Shown one piece after another: positions 1-7,706 of a DNA stretch of 64,000 bases. This stretch comes from Bifidobacterium sp. ESL0690 (GTDB lineage: Bacteria > Actinomycetota > Actinomycetes > Actinomycetales > Bifidobacteriaceae), in NCBI RefSeq assembly GCF_029392315.1, contig NZ_CP113939.1, forward strand, positions 1,736,001 to 1,800,000. The letters run 5' to 3'. Within the stretch, counting starts at the first letter, position 1, and each line of letters opens with the position of its first letter. Position numbers and translations under genes: made by a program. The notes below the pieces were generated by a model. The model searched no databases. It was given only the letters and a program-made list of their open reading frames with translations, and had not been told where the DNA came from.

Positions 1-888
1 ACAGCGGTGGTCACCGAACTCGGCGCGACGCTGCGCAAACTCACCTACCGCGGCAAAGACATGATCGCCTCGTGGGACGCAGACAAGCCCGTTCCCTGCA
101 CCAATGGCGAGCTGCTTGTCCCCTTCCCCAATCGCATCGAAGACGGCGTCTATACCTTTGAAGGAAAGACCTACACACTGCCCATCGACGAGCATGAGAA
201 GCACAATGCCATCCACGGCTACGGTTACCGGGCGTTCTGGAACCTCGAAAGCCTCGAGGAGGATCGCGTCGCGCTTACTTGGCGAACCGGCAACATGAAA
301 GGCTATCCCTTCGACCTGCTGGTCCGCGCCGTGTTCAGCCTGAGCGACGACGGACTTCAACTCACCCTCTGCGCAACCAACAATGACAGCATCGATGCGC
401 CCTGGGCCCTGGCCATCCACCCGTGGATCGCCAACGGGTTCGGCGGCTACGGCGACGAAATCGACGGACAAAACGCGCAGTGCTCGGTCACCATTCCGGC
501 GCGCACGCACGTCACCGTCAACGAGCGGCTGCTGCCCACCCGCACCGAACCTGTCAGCGGCAAGTACGATCTGCGTCAGCCCACGGCGCTCACCGAACAG
601 CCGTACGATGACGCGTGGACTGACGTCGAGCGGGACTCCGACGGCAATACTTTCGCTACGCTCACACGCCCCGACGGGCTGACGGTGAGCGTCGGTGGCG
701 ACAAGGCCATCACCTCTTTCCAGATGTGCACCGGCACCGGTTTCGCGCCCGAATCGCACCCGGCCGGCGTCGCCATCGAGCCGCAGACCGCCTATGCCAA
801 CGCGTTCAACAGCGGCAAGGATCTCATCGTCATCAAGCCCGGCGAGACCAGCTCGACCAACCTCTATTTCAAGGCCGAGCAGCGCTGA
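1..888 (+). CDS. Aldose 1-epimerase family protein (5' end outside window)
   Basis: The reading frame is open from the first base, and the residues before the first in-frame GTG (position 7) continue the expected N-terminal strand, so the true start lies a little upstream of the window. The product is a galactose mutarotase-like beta-sandwich enzyme that interconverts alpha and beta anomers of aldoses in the cytoplasm. Supporting motifs are the two conserved histidines in NAIHGYG and AIHPWI and a late glutamate in GVAIEPQTAYAN, which are the acid/base residues of the family. About 295 residues are present, close to full family length. The exact sugar (galactose, glucose or a phosphorylated hexose) cannot be read from the sequence. 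Confidence 0.85.
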   Translation, partial: TAVVTELGATLRKLTYRGKDMIASWDADKPVPCTNGELLVPFPNRIEDGVYTFEGKTYTLPIDEHEKHNAIHGYGYRAFWNLESLEEDRVALTWRTGNMKGYPFDLLVRAVFSLSDDGLQLTLCATNNDSIDAPWALAIHPWIANGFGGYGDEIDGQNAQCSVTIPARTHVTVNERLLPTRTEPVSGKYDLRQPTALTEQPYDDAWTDVERDSDGNTFATLTRPDGLTVSVGGDKAITSFQMCTGTGFAPESHPAGVAIEPQTAYANAFNSGKDLIVIKPGETSSTNLYFKAEQR

Positions 889-1003
889 ATCAACACGGCT
901 TATACTGCAAGCCAACGCCAAATCTTTGCCGTTGGCTTGCACGAAGTCGCAACAACGTGCGATAATGCCTAAGGCTTATTCATTAAAGGTAAAGGAGTCC
1001 ATC

Positions 1004-1078
1004 ATGGGAATGCGCGGACGTAAGCGTAAGGCACGCCGCAAAAAGGCGGCCAACCACGGCAAAAGGCCAAATGCCTGA
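1004..1078 (+). CDS. 50S ribosomal protein bL37 (24 aa)
   Basis: This 24-codon gene encodes a highly basic peptide, MGMRGRKRKARRKK followed by AANHGKRPNA. It resembles the tiny actinobacterial large-subunit protein bL37 seen in mycobacterial ribosome structures, whose C-terminus has the same NHGKRPN ending (family resemblance recalled, not searched). A strong ribosome-binding site (AAAGGAG, 991-997) lies seven bases before the ATG, and a rho-independent terminator follows 27 bases after the stop, so it looks like a stand-alone gene. The peptide probably binds rRNA. Its small size means automatic gene callers often miss it. Confidence 0.75.
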   Translation: MGMRGRKRKARRKKAANHGKRPNA

Positions 1079-1104
1079 GTTCGTTAGGTTAAGCGAATAA
1101 AAAG

Positions 1105-1134
1105 AATGCCTCGCAGCAAGTGCGGGGCATTTTT
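1105..1134 (+). terminator. Rho-independent terminator after bL37
   Basis: An 11-bp stem (AATGCCTCGCA / TGCGGGGCATT, one G-T wobble) with a five-base loop is followed by a run of T residues. It sits just after the bL37 stop codon. Confidence 0.85.
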
Positions 1135-1248
1135 CGTATACGAATTATGCTGCCTGATCGGTGACCGCGACGATGATGCCAGCTGGAGTCTACAAAAAAG
1201 CCACGCACGGAAGCGTGGCCGGAAACGAATTTGATAGGTCTCAAAATC

Positions 1249-1542
1249 TTACGCTGAAGCGACTTCGCCGCCGCAGGATTCCTCGACGCAGCAGCGATCA
1301 AGTGTCGCCTCAAGCTTGGCGATCAGGCATTGCGGAGCAGAAGTAGGACGCAGCAAATCGCGCAGTTCGGCAATCAATGCCTTTTCGCGGGCATCGCAGC
1401 AGGATTCCGGGTTGAAGCATTCGTCGTCGGAGACGCGGCTGCTGGAATCGTAACGGGAGATTTCGATGTCGGTACGCGTCATGCCATCGGAATGTTGACT
1501 TCTCACCACCACTCGGCTGGTACGCTCGATTCGTCCGTCCAT
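1249..1542 (-). CDS. Small Cys-rich protein, probable anti-sigma factor of the adjacent ECF sigma factor
   Basis: A 97-residue protein encoded directly downstream of the ECF sigma factor on the same strand. The ATG is preceded by AAAGGAG at good spacing, so the start is secure. The C-terminal half (LRDLLRPTSAPQCLIAKLEA and following CC) resembles the C-terminal part of RsrA-type redox anti-sigma factors. The standard zinc signature His-x3-Cys-x2-Cys is not present: there are seven cysteines, two of them in CC pairs, but no histidine next to them. By position and cysteine content it is likely a thiol-responsive anti-sigma factor with a changed metal site. A different cysteine-rich regulator is possible. 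Confidence 0.5.
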   Translation of the reverse strand: MDGRIERTSRVVVRSQHSDGMTRTDIEISRYDSSSRVSDDECFNPESCCDAREKALIAELRDLLRPTSAPQCLIAKLEATLDRCCVEESCGGEVASA

Positions 1543-1639
1543 CGTCGTTCTCCTTTCGTTACATCTAATTGACTATTATTACTCATTTTGGCCGTTTTGG
1601 GGTTCGCGGATAGTGAAGATGCGGTTTCGGCTTACTTAC

Positions 1640-2422
1640 TTATTTATCGGCCTCTTTGGTAGGTTTCGTAGGTTTCGTAAGCTTTGCAGGCTTCGTTGGT
1701 TCGGCTTTTTCTGTCAGCTCCACAGATTTCGTAGATTTCTTGGATGTTGCAGATTTTGCCGATTCCGAAGGCTTATCCTTCTCCCCTGATTTCACGGGCT
1801 CCGTGCCTGTCTCCTTGCCGTAGCCTCGCTGCCGGGCGTACTCGGTCAACTCGTCCTTGAGCTGCGAACGCGCGCGATTGAGACGGCTCATCACGGTGCC
1901 GATCTTGATACCCTGCTCTTTGGCAACCTGCTTGTAGGATTTGCCATCGATGGCGGTGTCGATGAAAACCTGTCGACGCTCGGGGGAAAGCGAGTCCAAC
2001 GCTTGCATAATCTCGGCCGGCGCGAAACCGTCCAAGTATTCCTGCTCCGCGGATTTAAGCCCTTCCGAGGAATGATCGGAGGCGGAGTAGATATCCCAAT
2101 CATCGTACTCCCCGGTCGAATCGTTGGCGCGCTGAGGACGACGCTTGGCCTTGGCGTACTGGTTGAAGTAGGCGTTGCGCTCGATGGTGGTCATCCACGC
2201 TTCGAAGTTGCTGCCGGGGCGGAAACTGTCGAAGGCCTTGAACGCACGCTCGTAGGCGTCCTGCACCAAGTCTTGGGCATCCTCCGGATTGTTCGTCAGT
2301 TTCATCGCCTGACGGTAGAGCGCGTTGACGGCAGGCATCGCGAGCGCTTCGAAACGTGCGCGCTTCTGCGCGGTGGTCTCGTGCTCTGACTGCTTGGGCT
2401 GTGCTTCATCCGTTCGTGTCAC
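1640..2422 (-). CDS. sigH: ECF RNA polymerase sigma factor, SigH/SigR-like
   Basis: The product directs RNA polymerase to a stress regulon; in actinobacteria the SigH/SigR group controls thiol-oxidative and heat stress genes. Sigma region 2 is visible at about residues 30-100 (NNPEDAQDLVQDAYERAFKA and the aromatic promoter-melting segment), and region 4 with a helix-turn-helix at about 140-195 (LSPERRQVF and YKQVAKEQGIKIGTVMSRL). The first codon is taken as GTG at 2422; no clear Shine-Dalgarno sequence precedes it. After region 4 comes a tail of roughly 60 residues made almost entirely of K, S, T, P, E and A, with repeated KPTKP-like units, which is unusual for the family. The next gene downstream is the probable anti-sigma factor. 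Confidence 0.85.
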   Translation of the reverse strand: MTRTDEAQPKQSEHETTAQKRARFEALAMPAVNALYRQAMKLTNNPEDAQDLVQDAYERAFKAFDSFRPGSNFEAWMTTIERNAYFNQYAKAKRRPQRANDSTGEYDDWDIYSASDHSSEGLKSAEQEYLDGFAPAEIMQALDSLSPERRQVFIDTAIDGKSYKQVAKEQGIKIGTVMSRLNRARSQLKDELTEYARQRGYGKETGTEPVKSGEKDKPSESAKSATSKKSTKSVELTEKAEPTKPAKLTKPTKPTKEADK

Positions 2423-2655
2423 AGTACCATTCTAAACGTTGACCTTACGACGTCCGACACGCGCCTTCTCAGGATTTTATTATGACATTTCTTAATATTT
2501 CATATGTTTAATTAGACAGATATTCGATATTATTTTGTTATAATCCGCATTCGTTTATCATAAACCACTTGTAAAAATCGAAAATAAACCATAAAATCCG
2601 GTTCATCTTGAGAAAAAGATAATTTAATGTCGGAATCGACACGCACAATATTACT

Positions 2656-3420
2656 ATGACTTCAACACCAAAAACATCGAATGGTGACAACTCGGCAGTT
2701 TTGTTGGATGCCATAGCTCAAGCCCCTACACAGGGCGACGACACCACCCTCGGCCAAGCCTGGCTGCTTGGCTTCGACACAGAAACCACGGGCACCCACG
2801 TCACGGATGCCATCGTATCGGCCTCCCTCGTTTTGCGCGACCCGGCCAAAGGCTACCAAGGCGACGCCGTGGCGGAATGGGTGGTCAACCCGCACCACCA
2901 CATGAGCGCCGGCGCAAGCCGGGTCAACGGGTTCACCGACGAATTCCTCGAGGCCAACGGCGCAGAACCGGCCGACGCCATCGCGGCCATCGGCTCCATC
3001 GTCAACGCAGCGCAGGCCAAACGCATTCCGTTGCTCGCTTACAACGCACCTTTTGATGTGCGCATGCTTTCCGGCGATCTCAAGCGCTGGAAGCTTCAAG
3101 CGCTGCCGGACGAACTTCTGGTGGTGGACCCGCTGGTCATCGACCGCGAAATCTCACACCGCAGCGGCAAACGCACACTGACCTACACCACGGAATACTA
3201 CGGTGTGGAGCCGCACGGCGATTTCCACGACGCCACCGCCGACACCACCGCGGCCGTGGACCTCATCAAGCCGATGTCCACGCTCTACCCGCAGGTCGGC
3301 AACCTGAAACTCAGCGAGCTCATGGACTGGCAGCGCGAGGCACACAAGAAGTGGAAGGAATCGTTCAACAAGTGGATGCTTTCCCGCGGCCGCAGGCCGG
3401 TCAACGACACCTGGCTGTAG
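2656..3420 (+). CDS. DEDDh 3'-5' exonuclease (DnaQ/epsilon-like)
   Basis: A 254-residue DnaQ-like exonuclease. The three exonuclease motifs are visible: ExoI DTETTG at residues 41-46, ExoII NAPFD near 133, and ExoIII with HDATADT near 196-202, where His and Asp identify the DEDDh type. Such proteins act as the proofreading subunit of DNA polymerase III or as independent DNA/RNA trimming enzymes. There is no polymerase-binding clamp motif or fused helicase domain that would decide between these. A Lys/Trp-rich C-terminal extension follows the catalytic domain. The preceding 230 bases are very AT-rich with a TATAAT hexamer at 2539-2544, so it is probably transcribed alone. Confidence 0.8.
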   Translation: MTSTPKTSNGDNSAVLLDAIAQAPTQGDDTTLGQAWLLGFDTETTGTHVTDAIVSASLVLRDPAKGYQGDAVAEWVVNPHHHMSAGASRVNGFTDEFLEANGAEPADAIAAIGSIVNAAQAKRIPLLAYNAPFDVRMLSGDLKRWKLQALPDELLVVDPLVIDREISHRSGKRTLTYTTEYYGVEPHGDFHDATADTTAAVDLIKPMSTLYPQVGNLKLSELMDWQREAHKKWKESFNKWMLSRGRRPVNDTWL

Positions 3421-3729
3421 GCCCAGGGCGCTACTGGTTTGCCGGCAAAAACGACGCGATCAAGGTGATTCGATTTCCTTGACTTGGCGGGGACTACTGC
3501 GCAGTAAGCGGGAATTTCGGTACTTCGGCAGCGATTCCAGGACGGCGCAGCAATCCCTGCACAACATCAGTTTTCGCCATATCAATCGGGAATAATCGTA
3601 TGTACCGGTTTCCCACACAAACGGATGGAAGAATCATAGCGATGTGTAAGTTCCATTCGATTGTGTCGCGCACGCTTTATTTTCGAGCTCACCATGCGCT
3701 AGCCTTGTGAATGGCAAGAAAGGTTTAGC
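3421..3729. other. Intergenic region before murE
   Basis: These 309 bases carry no convincing gene. The last 15 bases hold the ribosome-binding site of the next gene (AGAAAGG). A possible -10 hexamer (TAGCCT at 3700-3705) lies close to it, without a good -35. No terminator hairpin was found after the exonuclease gene. Confidence 0.4.
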
Positions 3730-5292
3730 ATGGCTCTGACGTTGGCGACTGCGGTTGAATTGCTTGAAAAGCATCATCTTTTGCGGGAAATCATACAAGG
3801 CGAGACTTGGTCGCGAAACCCCGCCCGCTTTGGCGGCGCCACCGATGCTTTCACTTCCATCACCTATGACACCAGGCAGGTGTGTGAAGGCTCGCTTTTG
3901 TGCTGCAAAGGCCATTTCAAGGCGGACTATCTGGCCGGCTGCGACGAGCGCGGGCTCAAGGCCTATGTTGCGGAAACGGATTTCAGCGCCGAAACCAGCG
4001 CCATCGGCATTATCGTGGGCGACATACGAAAGGCGATGAGCCTGCTTTCCGCACAATTCTACGGACGACCGCAGGATGAGCTGACGGTTATCGGTATCAC
4101 CGGAACCAAGGGCAAGACGACCACAGCCTACTTCGTCCAGGCGATTCTGAACGCTGCCAGCAACGGCAGGGCTGCCCTGTTCTCGTCGGTCGACAACTGC
4201 CTTGACGGCCATACCTACACGGCCTCAGCGCTCACCACGCCGGAATCGATGGACGCGTTCCGCATGATGAGGCAAGCTCTCGATAACGGGATGCGCTACC
4301 TCGTCATGGAAGTCTCCTCGCAGGCTTACAAGGTCGATCGCGTCTACGGGCTCACCTTCGACGTCGGGGCATTCCTGAACATCTCCCCCGACCACATCAG
4401 CCCGATCGAGCATCCCACATTTGAGGATTATCTGTATTGCAAACGGCAGATTACTGTCAACAGCAAGGCACTGGTACTGGGAGCCGACTGCGACCACGCC
4501 GATTTGATTGAAGAGGACGCTGCGGCCGCGGGCGTTCCCGTCACTACTTTTGCGCTGCACACCGCTGACGAACGTGACAGCGGGACCAAGGCCGATACCG
4601 TTGCGTGGCCGGCAGACAAAGACCGTACCGCATTCCATATCGACGTTGCGGGAACGGCCGATACTTACCGGCTTGAGATGGATGGCGATTTCAACTATGC
4701 CAACGCGGCCGCCGCGCTTACCATCGCACAGCTCGCCGGTGCCGATCTCAATGACAGGAAAATCTCGCACGCTCTCGAGAACGTTCGTATTTCGGGGCGC
4801 ATGGAGCAGTTCAAGGATACGCACGGACCGAACGTCGCCATCGTCGATTTCGCCCACAATTATGCCAGCGTCTCCGCGCTGATCGATTTCGCGATGGAAC
4901 GGTATGGCGCGAACAAACCACGCATTACGTTGGTAAGTGGATCTGCAGGCGGCAAGGCTGTGGACCGCAGGAAAGAAATCATCGATGCCGCGCAACACCG
5001 CGTCGACCGCATCATCATCACCAGCGACGATCCCGACAGGGAACGCGCGGAAGATATCTGCGAGACCATGCAAGCTGCCGTCAACGACCCCAATGTGGAA
5101 TCAACCATCATCGTCGACCGTCAAAAGGCCGTGGAAACCGCCATCAATGAGGCGCAGGCGCACGATGGCTTTGATGTGTTGCTGATTGTCGGCAAAGGCG
5201 AAGAGCAATGGCTCAAGGTGGACGGCAAACACGCCCCTTACGAAGGCGATACCCATATCGTCACCAGGCTGTTCGGCCAGACGGATTCATAA
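3730..5292 (+). CDS. murE: MurE, UDP-MurNAc-L-Ala-D-Glu ligase adding L-Lys (or L-Orn)
   Basis: A cytoplasmic Mur ligase of 520 residues that adds the third amino acid to the peptidoglycan stem. The N-terminal UDP-binding domain includes FTSITYDTRQV near 41-51. The ATP loop is GTKGKTT at 125-131. The third domain carries SDDPDRERAEDI near residue 433. Enzymes adding meso-diaminopimelate have DNPR at that place; its absence indicates L-Lys or L-Orn. The N-terminal sequence and the GTKGKTT loop look like streptococcal and other lactic acid bacterial L-lysine MurE proteins rather than actinobacterial ones, suggesting transfer (inference). It lies before a D-Asp ligase and an aspartate racemase and far from the dcw cluster, where a degenerate MurE-like gene occupies the usual place. 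Confidence 0.9.
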   Translation: MALTLATAVELLEKHHLLREIIQGETWSRNPARFGGATDAFTSITYDTRQVCEGSLLCCKGHFKADYLAGCDERGLKAYVAETDFSAETSAIGIIVGDIRKAMSLLSAQFYGRPQDELTVIGITGTKGKTTTAYFVQAILNAASNGRAALFSSVDNCLDGHTYTASALTTPESMDAFRMMRQALDNGMRYLVMEVSSQAYKVDRVYGLTFDVGAFLNISPDHISPIEHPTFEDYLYCKRQITVNSKALVLGADCDHADLIEEDAAAAGVPVTTFALHTADERDSGTKADTVAWPADKDRTAFHIDVAGTADTYRLEMDGDFNYANAAAALTIAQLAGADLNDRKISHALENVRISGRMEQFKDTHGPNVAIVDFAHNYASVSALIDFAMERYGANKPRITLVSGSAGGKAVDRRKEIIDAAQHRVDRIIITSDDPDRERAEDICETMQAAVNDPNVESTIIVDRQKAVETAINEAQAHDGFDVLLIVGKGEEQWLKVDGKHAPYEGDTHIVTRLFGQTDS

Positions 5293-5552
5293 AACCGAGC
5301 GGGCGGCGAACCCAGCACGGGCCACGACGATAATCTGCCGATTCCAAGCGATATGAAAAAACGACACCAGCGACCACTGGATTACGCACTCGCTTTAGTC
5401 CCTGCAAAGACAGCAAAACGCAATGGTTCGTTCAGGTCAAGGCTTGTACATACTGCCGTCCCGGAAACACGCCAGGGCACAAACGTGCTGTTCCCGCGTT
5501 AATCCGTCATCATCCACCGTTTTCGTACTTTTTAAGAGGTAAGCTAACTACC

Positions 5553-6797
5553 ATGCAGCAATTCCAACCGGTACTTTTGGGCAGCGATATCAACGCCTAC
5601 GGCATGGCCCGTGCCTTCCACGAGGCTTACGGCGTCGTCTCCACTGCCTTCGCCCACTTCCAGCTTGCGCCCACCAGATTCAGCAAAATCGTCGACGTCC
5701 ATATCGTCGAGGGATTCGGCGAGGCCGTGACGTTCCGCAAGACGCTCATCGACTACGCCAAAACGTTCAAATCCAGCCATCCCGACACCACGTTGCTACT
5801 CATCCCCTGCGGCGACCTCTATGCGAACCTCTTGAGCGAGAACAGCGGAGGCCTGGCTCTGTTTTACGTTTTCAACACCCTCGACCCGGCGCTCAACAAG
5901 CAGCTGAGCTACAAGAACACGTTCTACGAGACCTGCGAACGCTACGGGCTGCCTTACCCCAAGACCAAGGTCATGACCGAGGAAGGCGTGGCAAACGGGG
6001 AATACAAGGATCTGCCGTTCAACTTCCCCATCGCCATGAAACCCGCCGATTCCGCGGCATGGCTCGATATCGATTTCCCGGGCCGCAAGAAGGCGTTCGT
6101 CATTGAGACGCCGGAAGAGCTGGACAAGCTCATCAACCTCGCCTACGGTGCCGGTTATCACGCCGAAATGATTCTGCAGGACTTCATTCCCGGCGATGAC
6201 TCGCATATGCGCGTGCTCAACGCCTACGTCGACCGCCATCATCGCGTGCGCATGATGTTCCTCGGCCATCCGCTACTTGAGGACCCGACCCCAGAGGCCG
6301 TGGGCAATTACGCGGCCATCATCCCTGATTACAACGAGGAAATATGTCTGAAAATCAAGACGTTCCTCGAGGATATCGGCTATGAGGGCGTCGCCAATTT
6401 CGACATGAAATACGACGACCGGGACAAGACCTACAAGCTCTTCGAGATCAACCTGCGGCAGGGCCGTTCCAGCTATTTCGTGACTTTGAACGGCTACAAT
6501 CTGGCCCGCTATTTTGTCGAGGATTTGGTGGAAGACACTGCGTTCGACGGCAACACCGTCATCGGCCGCGGTGACAAGCTTTGGATGGAAATTCCGCGAT
6601 CGATTTTCCGCGATTACGTGATTGATGGCGAGGACAAGCAACGCGGCATGAAAATGATCGCCAACGGCGATTGGGGCACGACGCTGGAATATCGCAAGGA
6701 TATGAACCCTATGCGGTGGCTCCTGATTCGTCACGCGTTCTCGATTTACAAAAAGCGCTATGCGGAATACTTCAAGCAGAAGGCAGATCTTAAGTGA
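5553..6797 (+). CDS. ATP-grasp D-aspartate ligase (Asl-like), peptidoglycan cross-bridge
   Basis: A 414-residue ATP-grasp carboxylate-amine ligase. Its opening (PVLLGSDINAYGMARAFHEA and LAPTRFSK) closely resembles the Enterococcus faecium D-aspartate ligase Asl, which attaches D-Asp through its beta-carboxyl to the epsilon-amine of L-Lys in the peptidoglycan precursor. The metal and ATP-binding end of the fold is seen in LFEINLRQGRSS near residue 300. The downstream gene, overlapping by four bases, is an aspartate racemase that would supply D-Asp, and a Lys-type MurE lies upstream. Bifidobacteria with a Lys-D-Asp or Orn-D-Asp bridge are known. The alternative is an ATP-grasp ligase for another D-amino acid. 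Confidence 0.78.
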   Translation: MQQFQPVLLGSDINAYGMARAFHEAYGVVSTAFAHFQLAPTRFSKIVDVHIVEGFGEAVTFRKTLIDYAKTFKSSHPDTTLLLIPCGDLYANLLSENSGGLALFYVFNTLDPALNKQLSYKNTFYETCERYGLPYPKTKVMTEEGVANGEYKDLPFNFPIAMKPADSAAWLDIDFPGRKKAFVIETPEELDKLINLAYGAGYHAEMILQDFIPGDDSHMRVLNAYVDRHHRVRMMFLGHPLLEDPTPEAVGNYAAIIPDYNEEICLKIKTFLEDIGYEGVANFDMKYDDRDKTYKLFEINLRQGRSSYFVTLNGYNLARYFVEDLVEDTAFDGNTVIGRGDKLWMEIPRSIFRDYVIDGEDKQRGMKMIANGDWGTTLEYRKDMNPMRWLLIRHAFSIYKKRYAEYFKQKADLK

Positions 6798-7525
6798 GAC
6801 GACCGTTTTTCGCCGTCATCGGCGGCATGGGGACCTTGGCAACCGAATCGTATATCCGGCTCATTGACAAGATGAGCGACGCCACCACCGATCAGGATTT
6901 CCTCGACTACGTGGTGTTCAACGACGCATCCGTGCCCGACCGCACCGATTTCATGCTGGGCGACAGCACCGATGACCCCTTCCCCGTCATTGCCGATGAC
7001 ATTTCTAAGGCGACGGCCATTGGTGCCAGTTTCATTACGATTCCCTGCAACACCGCCCATTTCATGCTGCCGCGTTTCCAAGAGCTCACCGACGTGCCGA
7101 TTCTCAACATGTTGACCGGCGCCGTGGAACGCATGAAGGCGACACTGCCCGTTTCGACACACCCGCGCGTGGGATTCATGGGCACGGAAGGCTCCCGTCA
7201 TTCCGGCCTCTACCAGCACGAAATCGAAGCCGCCGGCTACATCTTCATCGAGCCGGACGACGAGCTGCAAAAGCGCATCGATTCTCTCATCTACGACGAC
7301 GTGAAAAGCGGCGGGCCGCTTGATTTGGGGCGCTACCGTTACGTCGTCGACACGTTCCTCGACAAGTCCGCATCGGCTCCTTATCGTTGCGATATCGTGG
7401 TCCTAGGCTGCACTGAGCTCTCAGTCTTGAACGAAGCCTTCCCGCTCCCCGACCGGCCAATCATCGACGCCCAGACGATTTTGGCGGAGGACACTGTCAC
7501 CCGTGCAAAGGCGCTGCAAAACTAA
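6794..7525 (+). CDS. Aspartate/glutamate racemase family protein
   Basis: A 243-residue cofactor-independent amino acid racemase. The two catalytic cysteines are visible in ITIPCNTAHF (about residue 79) and VVLGCTELS (about 205). The N-terminus FAVIGGMGTLAT matches aspartate racemases of the family, in which GGMGP-like sequences bind substrate. It starts with GTG overlapping the stop codon of the D-aspartate ligase gene (GTGA), indicating translational coupling. The expected role is production of D-aspartate for the cross-bridge ligase. A glutamate racemase role is less likely given the neighbour. Confidence 0.82.
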   Translation: MRRPFFAVIGGMGTLATESYIRLIDKMSDATTDQDFLDYVVFNDASVPDRTDFMLGDSTDDPFPVIADDISKATAIGASFITIPCNTAHFMLPRFQELTDVPILNMLTGAVERMKATLPVSTHPRVGFMGTEGSRHSGLYQHEIEAAGYIFIEPDDELQKRIDSLIYDDVKSGGPLDLGRYRYVVDTFLDKSASAPYRCDIVVLGCTELSVLNEAFPLPDRPIIDAQTILAEDTVTRAKALQN

Positions 7526-7591
7526 ATTTTGCTATTTCAGCGTTGCGAACGAACTAACCCTGTTCCCAACGTAACCTAATCCGCTTAAGTA

Positions 7592-7681
7592 GTGGGGTCT
7601 TGGGATATGCGATGTTCGACCGTAAAGACTTGGCCTGAGCGGCCCGGAGCGTGTCGAACATTGTATATCCCAAGACCCCAC
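7592..7681. repeat. Long imperfect inverted repeat (29-bp arms)
   Basis: The arm at 7592-7620 (GTGGGGTCTTGGGATAT...) is repeated as its reverse complement at 7653-7681 with two mismatches, separated by 32 bases. It lies between the convergent racemase and smc genes. There is no clear T-run, so it is not a classical terminator; it could act as a bidirectional transcription stop or be a small mobile palindromic element. Confidence 0.75.
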
Positions 7682-7706
7682 GGTACCCAAGACTGAAGCT
7701 TTTTTA

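Noticed and set aside
5293..5552. Gene between murE and the D-Asp ligase
   Set aside because: No open frame with a start signal or recognisable protein sequence; treated as a 260-base leader or promoter region.
7592..7681. Insertion sequence end
   Set aside because: The palindrome encloses only 32 bases and no transposase or flanking target duplication is visible.
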